Source: Bacillota bacterium (lineage in GTDB: Bacteria; Bacillota; Desulfotomaculia; Desulfotomaculales; VENG01). Taken from it: DNA of 64,000 bases. Made by a program: the position numbers and the translations under genes. The notes under the pieces were generated by a model. It worked only from the letters and a program-made list of their open reading frames with translations, made no database searches and was not told where the DNA came from. Of this stretch, positions 1 through 7,643 are shown in pieces; the stretch's first letter is position 1, and each line of letters opens with the position of its first letter. The stretch spans positions 1 to 64,000 of the forward strand of contig VENG01000011.1 of NCBI GenBank assembly GCA_009711705.1, in the 5' to 3' direction.

Positions 1-1
1 C

Positions 2-685
2 CTTTCAGCGGGAACCATCAACAACTATATTTCCGGCGTTAGACTTTTCTATAGCCATGTACTTGACAGGGAATGGAATCCAAAGAAAATCCCACGAATG
101 AAAAGGGTGCAAAAGTTTCCGGTAATCCCTTCTAGACAAGATGTGCTGGCGATCATAAACGAGACAACAAACCTTAAGCATAAAGCAATACTATCCTTGC
201 TTTACGGAAGTGGGCTTCGGGTCAGCGAAGCTGCCAAGCTAAGAATATCTGACATTTGCAGTAAAGCCATGCGGGTCAGAGTAGATAACGCCAAGCACAA
301 CACTAACCGGTATACCATTTTATCTGATGCTTCCCTTATTATCCTACGAAATTATTTCCGAGCCTTCTTTTCTCTGCAAAGCTACAAGCCCGGCGATTGG
401 CTCTTCCTCGGTCAAAACCAAAATGATCACATTCACGTTAAGACCATAAAAAACACCATAATCAAATTGCGGGATCGTCTGCAACTAGACAAAAATATTT
501 CTGCCCATACACTTCGGCACTGCTTTGCTACCCACGCCCTGGAGGATGGAGTAGACCCCGTAGTTATTCAGTATTTACTGGGACATAAAAACCTTAAGTC
601 TACTGAGATCTACCTGCACATGACATCCAAAAGCCTTATGGGTATCAAAAGTCCGTTTGATACTATTACTGGTGGCAGAAAATGA
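2..685 (+). CDS. Tyrosine recombinase/integrase, 5'-truncated by the window edge
   Basis: Site-specific recombinase of the XerC/XerD-like phage-integrase family. The frame is open from base 2, and the translated bases upstream of the first ATG (98) look like the end of an N-terminal SAM-like core-binding domain, so the gene starts outside the window. Counting from that Met, the catalytic set is visible: Arg41 in GLRVSEAAKL, the HTLRH box, the LLGH box and the nucleophile Tyr172 in EIYLH. Its stop (TGA) overlaps the ATG of the next gene in an ATGA, so the two are translationally coupled. A tyrosine recombinase directly ahead of an IS91-type transposase is a known arrangement in IS91-family elements, so I read it as the accessory gene of that element and not as a chromosomal Xer protein. 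Confidence 0.85.
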   Translation, partial: LSAGTINNYISGVRLFYSHVLDREWNPKKIPRMKRVQKFPVIPSRQDVLAIINETTNLKHKAILSLLYGSGLRVSEAAKLRISDICSKAMRVRVDNAKHNTNRYTILSDASLIILRNYFRAFFSLQSYKPGDWLFLGQNQNDHIHVKTIKNTIIKLRDRLQLDKNISAHTLRHCFATHALEDGVDPVVIQYLLGHKNLKSTEIYLHMTSKSLMGIKSPFDTITGGRK

Positions 686-1838
686 TAGATATACAAGATA
701 TTTTTCTTCAGTTTTACCCTCAGTTTGAACAAAGCTATATCCCATCTACACAGCAAGCCAAGGCCAGTAGAGACATCATGGGCTGCAGAACTGCAGCTTT
801 AGGTGGCAATGCAAGTGCATGCGAAGAATGTGGTTATGTTACCGTGCACTACAATTCATGCCGTAACCGGCACTGTCCTATGTGCCAGGGCATCAATAGA
901 GCCATTTGGGTGGATAAAAGGAGCAAAGATATACTAAATGCCCCCTATTTTCATATAGTTTTTACAATGCCGCAAGAATTGCAGTCATTGATTTATCAAA
1001 ACCAGGAACTGCTTTATGGTTTGATGTATAAGGCTGTTGCCGGAACCCTTTCCGAGCTTTCACAGGACAAAAAACACTTGGGCGCACAGGTAGGCTTCTT
1101 TTCTCTATTGCATACATGGGCACAGGATTTACACTATCACCCGCACATTCATACGGTGGTACTGGCCGGCGGGCTAACAAAGCATAACAAATGGCAAAGC
1201 AGCACAAGGATTTTTTTATCCATGTAAAAGTACTGGCCAAAAAATTCCGTGGTAAATTTTTATACTACTTAGAGCAATACTACCACCAAAACTTGCTTAA
1301 CTTTTATGGGAATGCACAGGCACTCCAAAAGCCCAAGCTTTTCAATAACTTACTCAGCCAATGTTATGCCAAAGACTGGTACGTTTACACAAAAGAGACT
1401 TTTTCCGGTCCACTGGCTGTAGTCCAGTACTTAGGGGGATACACACACCGCATTGCTATGTCCAACACCAGAATTGTCTCTATGGATGAGCATACGGTGA
1501 CATTTACCGTAAGGGACCGTAATAAATCCGGCAGCGGGAAAAAGAAGACTGTAACGATGAAAGGCGTAGAATTTATCCGGCGTTTTTTAATGCATATACT
1601 CCCAAGGGGTTTTGTTAAAATCAGGCACTACGGGATACTTGCCAACCGGAATAAAAAGACAAAGCTTGAATTGTGCAGAAAACTAACCTTAAGTCCTACC
1701 CTCAAGCCAAAATTCGAGGGCCTTAAGACCATTGAGGTCCTGTGTATCCTTTTGGGAAAAGATGTGACAGTTTGCCCGGAGTGTAAGGGAGGTAAAATGA
1801 AGGCAACGCACTCATTATACACCGGGCCGTTTCCATGA
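682..1838 (+). pseudogene. IS91-family transposase, split by a -1 frameshift
   Basis: Rolling-circle (Y2-type) transposase. The first part (682-1227) carries the N-terminal zinc-binding domain (CEECGY, then CRNRHCPMCQG) and the start of the Y2 catalytic domain, with the HPHIHTVV metal-binding box. The second part (about 1203-1838, opened by an ATG at 1191) continues with HVKVLAKKFRGKFL, typical of IS91 enzymes, and ends with a CPECKGG zinc motif. Together they make about 380 residues, the normal family length, so only the frame is broken. The switch lies at a run of seven T (1211-1217) followed by A. In the first frame this reads T TTT TTA, a canonical -1 slippery heptamer. One missing T, programmed frameshifting or transcript slippage would each explain it. 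Confidence 0.85.
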
Positions 1839-2083
1839 TAACCAGTCAATTGAATGCCTTTTTCAAAGACCCATCTGTGGGGAGGGGGCAGGTATGTCCA
1901 ATTTTAGCTTGTTTCATTCAAAAATTACTAGATGCTTGAAGAAAAATGGCATAAATCAGGTAGAATCATAGATTTAAAGCCGGAAGGAAAAGATTGAATC
2001 TCCATAGCTGGGAGCGGAACGCGACTTCATTCTTCTGGGGCAATCGAAAATTTTAACTACAGTTATTGTGCGGTAAGTTTATT

Positions 2084-2123
2084 AAGACTCACGACCAGGA
2101 TTACCTGATAGTGAGCCTTTTTT
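2084..2123 (+). terminator. Possible terminator after the IS91 element
   Basis: An imperfect hairpin (AAGACTCAC paired with GTGAGCCTT, one mismatch) is followed by a run of T. It would end transcription from the left, and it sits just before the stop of the convergent Rpn remnant. Confidence 0.4.
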
Positions 2124-2126
2124 GCG

Positions 2127-3003
2127 TTAAAACTTCCGATTGAACCCTTTGAGAACCGTCCCTTTGTGTTGAAGTACAATTTCCCGGGACAAGCCGGTAA
2201 TTTCGACTACAACATCCACAGCTAGGCCTTTTCCCAGTGCCATTCTGGCAACTTCCATTCTGCCTCTCTTCTCGCCTTCCTTTACTCCTTCCGTTTTGGC
2301 CTGCTTTTTCATTTCATCTAAGGTCAGCTCCAGGTTGGTGATCATTATTTCCACCTCCCACGGGTTACTAATTTCTAAAATTCGGTCTACTTCTTCCTGT
2401 AGGTATTCCGGCATTTTAGGTCGTAATACATTTTTTTTAGCCAGACCATTATTTGTCTGAATTCATCCGGAGTCAGCTTTTTTAGCACTCCTATTAACTT
2501 TCTAAGACGCTTGGTCAGTTCCTGGTGGCTCATAGTCTGGTCAAGTACGAATATGCTGGAAATCATGTTGGATGCCTGGTACAGTTCTTCCTCACTGTAC
2601 CGGTTAACGTCGAAAAGGATATAGTTGAAGTCTAATATATGCTTTGGGAATCTTTCCTGCCCGGATAAAATCTCTTTAAAACTGGTACTGGCAGTACAGT
2701 TACCTGCACCATTGTAGAGTACGGCGGGTATTATTGCCGGGAGCCGGAAGTCTTTTCGCTCCCTTTCATTTTCCGGTGTATTATTATATGCATCACGCCA
2801 AATTTCAGTCATGTGAAGTCCTGCAGTATATAGGATTTGTTTACCGGTATCAGGTCGTCTTCGTTTATTTCCCTTACCCAGTCTTCCCTGACAAAGGTCT
2901 TTATAAGTTCTAAAAAGGCCTTTTTATTGGATAAGAGCTGTTTATAGCCCTTGTCATGGGTATGATGGGGTGGTTTGGGGTTTGCTTTGCCTTTTTCATA
3001 CAC
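2127..3003 (-). pseudogene. Rpn-family (PD-(D/E)XK) nuclease/transposase remnant
   Basis: Three reading-frame pieces belong to one recombination-promoting nuclease (Rpn/YhgA-like, formerly Transposase_31). The 5' piece (3003-2809) has the family start, HDKGYKQLL followed by the DLIPVNKSYILQDF region. It then jumps directly to MTEIWRD (2812), so the catalytic segment with the family's D-x(n)-E-x-Q residues is missing. The third piece (2414-2127) is out of frame with the second and carries the usual C-terminal tail, beginning MPEYLQEEVDRILE. One internal deletion plus one frameshift make it non-functional. Rpn genes are often scattered and decaying in Firmicute genomes, which fits the neighbourhood. 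Confidence 0.8.
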
Positions 3004-3679
3004 GGGATCACTTCCTTGTAGGGTATTATATCATACTCATTCGTGGGAACAGTAGGCATATTATAAGCTTTTTAAAAATTACCCACCAAATCTATCTTCT
3101 GTTACTTTCTTATCTAATTCAGGCTGCCATTTTGTTCTCGGTGCATTTTTAATTCTATCAATTATTATCGAAAAAAGTCGGGTATGTGAAAAAAATGAGG
3201 GATAAGTGAATTATTCAAGCCTGAACATCCCGCTGGTTTTGTCAAGTTTTTTTGAGCATCTTGCTTGAAAAAATTGAGTATTTAGCTGACCCCCTAAGAT
3301 TGGAGAATATCCACTTTGTGATTCAAAAAGGTGCAAAGTAGCGGTCTTGACATCCACTCCACGTATGGTTGTCAATAACTGCCGACGGGCGGCTCCGGGA
3401 ACATGTGAGACAATTATCATCCCCCGTCGGAATCGCTATTGTACCATACGTGGGGACCCCGTCTGTAAAGACTTCCCAAAGGCGCTACTTTGATTGAAAT
3501 TGCCTCGGGGACTCACCAAAAACATATTGTAAAAATAATACGTGAGACTTTTACCGGGTGCAGCCAGATACAAGTTATACAACCTAAATATATTCAAAGT
3601 TTTGAGAGTGGCAATTTTGCGTAAATTCTGAAAAAGGGAAGCGGTTAGTTCGCCTAGAAAAAACAATTGGAATTTTACT
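3004..3679. other. Non-coding stretch between the Rpn remnant and the IS110 transposase
   Basis: No convincing gene lies in these about 680 bases. Short open frames on the minus strand resemble no family I know. The distinctive content is the nested inverted repeat at 3359-3453. The part nearest 3680 is probably the 3' non-coding end of the IS110 element. Confidence 0.5.
3359..3453. repeat. Nested perfect inverted repeats (95 bp)
   Basis: An outer 11-bp perfect arm pair, CCACGTATGGT (3359-3369) with ACCATACGTGG (3443-3453), encloses an inner 8-bp perfect pair, CCGACGGG (3382-3389) with CCCGTCGG (3423-3430). The 12-nt stretches between the arms are equal in length and partly complementary (CAATA with TATTG). 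Any transcript would fold into one long interrupted stem. It lies about 230 bases beyond the IS110 transposase stop, where a right-end non-coding RNA or recombination site could lie. Confidence 0.75.
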
Positions 3680-4886
3680 TTATGCTGCTTTTACTTCTCT
3701 TTTGCATTCGTAACATCTATTATTTTTGACCATGCTCCAGATCACCCGAACGAGGTGCCTCCCTAATGAACGTAATGCTTGATTATATTTTTTTCCTTCA
3801 GCGCGTTTTCTCTCATAATATGTTTTAGATTCGGCTACCTTGCGAATGTGATGTCCCATTGCTACCATCAAGGCTGCTTTGGCACGCTTATTCACCTGGC
3901 GGGGCGACTTAGTACCTTTGTATTTTCCAGAGCTATTATCAAGTGGGGCCATGCCTAAATAGATGGCTAAGCCGGATTCAGAATCGAACCGCTTGATCGT
4001 CCCAATCTCACCACTAATCTCTGCCGCGCAAACGATACCAAAACCCGGTATGCTTTTTATTAAGTTTGCTAACGAGGATTGTTCGATTAATTTCTTCATA
4101 TGAGCTTCTAAACTATCTATTTTCTCTTTTAGCTCTAAGAATACGCTTGGCATCTTCCGAAATCATCGGCCCTACCCAAGGAATTTCTGCCCCGAATACA
4201 GCTTTTTCCTGCCACCGTGCTAATTTTGTTGCAGTAGCCTTACCGATGCCAGGAATGCTTAGTATGGTAGCTTTTTTGAGTTTAGCTAGCTTGCGGATAT
4301 CTGAGCGAAAACTTAAAAAGCGTAGGACATAGATGGCATCCACTTGCTTGAAGCTGTCAAGAAAGCCCGGGCACACCGATTGTAAGTCAGCCTGCATCCG
4401 ATTTTGAAGAATGACTTTTTCCTGTACTAACTGCCTACGACGTCGACTAATCCGCTTCAACTGCATTTCAATTTCACCGATGACGGGTACTTGTTGTAAC
4501 GATTCTTTGGCCTGTTTCATGAAAGGAGTCATCATCATAAGAGTGACAATCTGCTGTGCGTCAATTCGATCTGTCTTAGCTGGCGAGGCAAAGATCTCTT
4601 TAAATCGTGCCAGTTTTAAGTTATTGATATTTAAAAGGGAGTACCCTTTAGCCTTAATCATTTGGTCTAAAGGCCGGGCATAACCGTTTGTTCCTTCCAT
4701 ACCAACAACTACGTCTGACATCTTATGACGACGGGCTTGTGTAACCACCCGAGCAAAGAAATACTCAAAACCATGAGAGTCATGAGTTATTTCAAATTGC
4801 TCTATGATTCCACTGGGACCGCCAATGGCAACATTATGTTTATGACACCCTACATCTACACCTACCAAAAGTTGCTGCTGTTGCAT
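3680..4886 (-). pseudogene. IS110-family transposase, frameshifted
   Basis: DEDD-type transposase of the IS110 family. The N-terminal RuvC-like domain starts at the ATG at 4886 (MQQQQLLVGVDVG), preceded by a good GGAGGGG ribosome site; the frame is open further upstream but without a better start. The C-terminal Transposase_20 domain follows (SIPGFGIVCAAEISGEIG, then YLGMAPLDNSSGKYKG). The two halves are in different frames: the first runs to 4113 and the second is open from 4153. A +1 shift is needed within about 40 bases around CTTAGAGCTAAAAGAG. That is not a typical programmed site, so a one-base indel is likelier. Combined length is about 400 residues, normal for the family. Confidence 0.88.
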
Positions 4887-5007
4887 GCTTTCCCCTCCGC
4901 CTAGTTCTTGTCCATTCCCCTGATTGTTATCCAACGTTACGTCTACTAACAGAGCCACTTCCCGCAAGAACGGCATCATCCCGGTTAACGTTACGGATAA
5001 CAATAAA

Positions 5008-5078
5008 ACGAGGGCGGCATTTCAGAGCTGAGTCAACTCACTTTCGTGAGCAACTAACCCCATGAGCCACACCCTCGT
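5008..5078 (-). ncRNA. Structured RNA candidate upstream of the IS110 transposase
   Basis: In the transposase direction this reads as a stem closed by ACGAGGG/CCCTCGT (5078-5072 with 5014-5008), extended by GGC/GCC, with an internal hairpin GTGAG/CTCAC capped by a GAAA tetraloop (5050-5037). It lies about 120-190 bases upstream of the transposase ATG, in the non-coding left end. IS110-group elements encode a bridge RNA in that position. Assignment as a bridge RNA is inference; on the plus strand the same hairpin is followed by a T-rich tract, so a terminator is the main alternative. Confidence 0.3.
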
Positions 5079-5276
5079 CTATTTTTATTATATCATTTTT
5101 TTCGGGGGTATGGCTTACAATTACCATGGTAGACCCCTTATGATCATCCCGTCCCCTTGGGACCCACATTAAGATTATAACTAGTCTTTAGATTAGATAA
5201 TCTTAATCGAAAATATATATTCTCATGCTCACTGGTCTAGCTGGTCTTACTTTAATGGCCTGATTAATCGTAAAGT

Positions 5277-5519
5277 TTAATCCCTCTTTAAAAAGCGGAC
5301 TCCCACCGTATCTTGGTTTAACCTGTAAGCAATGTCCTTTACATAATCGACCAACAATCTTCCCAAACCATGATTCTTTTAATTTGTACTCCTACCAAGA
5401 CGAGCTATTTTGATAGCCGGTACTTTAGCGTAAGGAACATCAGCATCTTCCTTTTCATCCTTGCTTGAGGTTATAGCATGTCTATTATTATGAGTGAAAA
5501 CGGTAATTAATAACCGAAA
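5277..5519 (-). pseudogene. GNAT-family N-acetyltransferase fragment
   Basis: Translating the minus strand gives VPYAKVPAIKIARL, then an in-frame TAA, then NHGLGRLLVDYVKDIAYRL and VGVRFL before the frame ends at 5277. This is the central part of a GNAT acetyltransferase of the toxin-like type: the beta4 strand, a degraded acetyl-CoA pyrophosphate loop (normally Q/R-x-x-G-x-G/A) and the helix after it. The N-terminus and the C-terminal third are missing, and a stop sits just before the acetyl-CoA loop. It is a clear remnant, too degraded to name further. Confidence 0.7.
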
Positions 5520-5525
5520 AACAAA

Positions 5526-5576
5526 CAAAAAAAGTAGCGGGAGAAACTAGTTAATGCGGGCTTCCCCCGCCGCTTT
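5526..5576 (-). terminator. Terminator after the yjfB-like gene
   Basis: On the minus strand an inner hairpin GCGGG/CCCGC (5570-5556) lies within outer AGCGG/CCGCT arms and is followed by a run of seven T (5533-5527). It would end the short minus-strand group 6445-5593. Confidence 0.6.
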
Positions 5577-5592
5577 AGTGTTTTGATAGCAA

Positions 5593-5781
5593 TTATACCT
5601 TAACATTGACATTATTGCCTACGTGTGGCAATTGGGCAGCGGCACTCCCCTGGTCCAACATCTGGTTCATTAGGCCGCTGTTTTGCTCTGCTGTATCCAT
5701 GACCTTTTTCATTAAAGACGTACCCACGTCCTGCTTCAGCTGGGCCTGGTTCTTCAGCACTGACAGCGCCGATATGTCCAT
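5593..5781 (-). CDS. YjfB-family putative motility protein
   Basis: About 62 residues starting MDISALSV, matching the small YjfB family (putative motility protein) that is commonly found near flagellar genes in Firmicutes. The ATG at 5781 is preferred over a GTG nine bases upstream because the GGGGGTG ribosome site then has proper spacing. No catalytic residues are known for the family; the middle is helical (LMKKVMDTAEQNSG). It is followed by a strong terminator and preceded by two flagellar-type small genes, one of them truncated. It may therefore be the intact survivor of a broken-up flagellar locus. Confidence 0.75.
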   Translation of the reverse strand: MDISALSVLKNQAQLKQDVGTSLMKKVMDTAEQNSGLMNQMLDQGSAAAQLPHVGNNVNVKV

Positions 5782-5837
5782 TCGTATCACCCCCGTTCTC
5801 AGTGGTTTCTATGTATTGTGTTTAAAAGCATGGTGCA

Positions 5838-6081
5838 TTACTGGCAGTCCATCCAGAATACCCGGGTTTTATCGTCAAGCTCGGTTATTTCCTGCTGCAT
5901 TGCCTGCAGCTTGTCGTTGATCTCCTGCGTTTCGGCAGAACCGATGTCGTTATCCCTAGCGTACTCGGCCAACTCTCTCATTTCCCTGAGCCTGTCCTCT
6001 ATCCCGTCCAGGGCCTCCATCCTTTGTTCCACCCACTCCAGCTTTTGTTTTAGGTAGTCCGCGTTGGAATTGATAGTAACC
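5838..6081 (-). CDS. Small coiled-coil protein, flagellar-accessory type
   Basis: An 80-residue protein, MVTINSNADYLKQ onward, almost entirely helical and acidic with heptad-like spacing (KLEWVEQRMEALDGIEDRL). I chose the ATG at 6081 because it has GGAG at good spacing; the frame is open further upstream, but those residues look like an overlap with the preceding gene. It resembles the FliT/FlgN-like small helical proteins of Firmicute flagellar clusters in size and composition only. No specific family is recognised. Confidence 0.55.
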
Positions 6082-6103
6082 ATCCTTTGCTCCGGGATTT
6101 TGC

Positions 6104-6445
6104 CTACGATAATAAGTAAGGCTGGAAGCAGCGGTTCAGCTCGACCTGCCACTTTTTGTACAGGGGCAGCAGGGTGAACTGCATAATCTCCGCCGCCTTG
6201 CCCCGGTTTCCCTCCTCGTAGGTGTAGACGACCAGCTCAATGGTGTCGCGCAGGGAATCTGAGAGGAGCTCCAATTCGTTGCCCGGCAGTTTCTCTAGCA
6301 CAGGCTGGATGGACTTTTGCATCTGGTAGAAGGCGTTGGCGGAATCGTGGAACATCATCATGGTAGATTCGAATTCCCCCTGGTTGAGCTTCGATTTGAC
6401 ATGTCCCAGCCCCTCAAGGCAGGTGTCAGACAGATGTTGCCTACC
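6104..6445 (-). pseudogene. 5'-truncated flagellar-cluster protein (paralogue of the 21.6-kb gene)
   Basis: The frame is open from 6445 without a good start; the first ATGs are a run of three at 6361. The residues match, helix for helix, the C-terminal two thirds of the protein at 21643-22248: LSDTCLEGLGHVKSKLNQG corresponds to AEKLINATRQFAADINAG there, and the last helical region (DTIELVVYTYEEGNRGKA) to DTVEAMAADDMVAVADLL. The N-terminal beta-rich domain of the full-length copy is absent. A 5' deletion is the simplest explanation, although an internal start at 6361 could still give an 85-residue protein. Confidence 0.5.
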
Positions 6446-6568
6446 TCATAACGTCTATGTATTTATTCAATGGATTTCTCCTTTCCCTCTTGCAGAAAAA
6501 CAAATAAGAGTTCTGATGTTCCAGATTTTTGACCTGACACGAAAGCCGTCAACGTAGCAGGTTGACTT

Positions 6569-6599
6569 GGAACACAAAAGTACCGCTCCTTTGTGTTCC
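6569..6599 (-). terminator. Hairpin immediately after the 6.6-kb gene
   Basis: A perfect 10-bp inverted repeat, GGAACACAAA (6569-6578) with TTTGTGTTCC (6590-6599), abuts the stop codon at 6600. No long T run follows, so termination strength is uncertain. Confidence 0.5.
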
Positions 6600-7028
6600 T
6601 TATCTATAGTAACGCTTCATGACGATATTATAGATCTCATTAAGCAGTTTATATGCCCATTTGAGATCCGAGTTGTTTTTTACTGTTGCCTGCCGTTTCC
6701 AATTTCCTGGCTTTAAAGGGTCAGTCCCCGGCTTTAACAAAACGTGTACCCTTACTTCCTCAGTTAAATGAAAATGGTCTTCATCGTGTACTGCAATATA
6801 GACACAGTTATTTTTTGGATCAGGTTCGATTTTAAAGAATATTACCCTTTTGTTAAAGCCATAATTGATATACCAACTGCCGGTAGCACGTTTCAGCTCA
6901 GGGTAATTCTTCTTAATATGATATGTAATGTTGTCAAAAATACGGATAACTTCATTGGGCAAAGTTATTCTAAAAGCGTTAAAGTCTGCATCATCAATAT
7001 CAAAATCGATCCGTCCGTAACGAGACAT
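6600..7028 (-). CDS. Hypothetical protein
   Basis: About 142 residues from the ATG at 7028 (MSRYGRIDFDIDD), chosen because AAGGAGG lies at ideal spacing; an in-frame ATG at 7100 lacks a ribosome site. The chain is soluble with no signal or membrane segment. Visible blocks are HIKKNYPELKRATGSWYINYG and a run of alternating beta strands (KRVIFFKIEPD, NCVYIAVHDED), loosely reminiscent of DUF5655-like proteins. I do not recognise the family. It is an intact frame among broken genes. Confidence 0.5.
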   Translation of the reverse strand: MSRYGRIDFDIDDADFNAFRITLPNEVIRIFDNITYHIKKNYPELKRATGSWYINYGFNKRVIFFKIEPDPKNNCVYIAVHDEDHFHLTEEVRVHVLLKPGTDPLKPGNWKRQATVKNNSDLKWAYKLLNEIYNIVMKRYYR

Positions 7029-7261
7029 CTTAAAGCCTCCTTCTTTGAAAACAAGGTCAAACTTGTCAAGAATAGCAAAATATGTGTATTTTGTCAACAC
7101 AACAGAACCATTCCCTTAGTGCGAAAGCGTAATCTATATGCAGTTCCTGGTGATGACCTTGAGCATAGGTTCCGTGTTCTTTTGTCCTTTTTTTTTGCGA
7201 TACCTGTTCCGGCATAATCTGGCTTTTAGTAGACCCTCATTATGGTGTTTTAATAAAAATT

Positions 7262-7470
7262 AGGACTGTTCAGCAGGCCCTATATAAGTCTTCTGATAAT
7301 TTTCAATATGTTTTTGGAAGACTTCCTAATCTTGATATCGAAGATCAAGGCGCCATAGATGAGTTACTTCCCTGGTCAAGTGCTTTGCCTTCAGAGTGTC
7401 GCGTTAAATCATAAGTTATTATAAATCCCTGCCTTGCAAAGAAGTAAGGTGGGGTTAATTTTACGCTTAC
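7262..7470 (+). mobile_element. IS66-family 3' remnant (transposase C-terminus and right end)
   Basis: On the plus strand, 7262-7414 encodes the C-terminal tail of an IS66 TnpC transposase: QYVFGRLPNLDIEDQGA, then DELLPWSSALPSECRVK and a TAA. The LLPW-x(n)-LP-x-x-CR pattern is characteristic of that C-terminus. The non-coding bases that follow end with TTACGCTTAC (7461-7470), like the terminal repeat of IS66 elements (GTAAGCG type). The rest of the element is missing, so this is a relic. Nothing else is recognised between 7101 and 7643. Confidence 0.65.
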
Positions 7471-7643
7471 GGCTTATCCACAGGTGTGAAGTGATAAACC
7501 TTATTAATGATAGCTACAGAATGGCACACAGGGAAACCATTTTTGGTAATAACTAGGTGTTAAAAATTACTTGCTAAATTTTGTTCAAAGTTACTTGACA
7601 GTCACAGTACCCTTGTAGTGCCATGTGTTTCCCAGTATGATGG

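Larger units (their letters stand above)
2..1838 (+). mobile_element. IS91-type element (integrase plus transposase), ends not defined
   Basis: The coupled recombinase and IS91 transposase form one mobile unit entering from the left edge. IS91 elements have no terminal inverted repeats, and I could not identify an ori/ter end with confidence. The right boundary is probably between 1838 and about 2080. The stretch 1839-2083 has no gene that I recognise. Confidence 0.6.

Noticed and set aside
3211..3666. Two open frames of about 70 residues on the minus strand
   Set aside because: They have no ribosome sites and atypical composition, and one lies across the nested inverted repeat. They look like chance frames in non-coding DNA.
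3680..4153. Programmed frameshift in the IS110 transposase
   Set aside because: A +1 shift is needed and no recognised slippery site is in the overlap; a simple indel is likelier.
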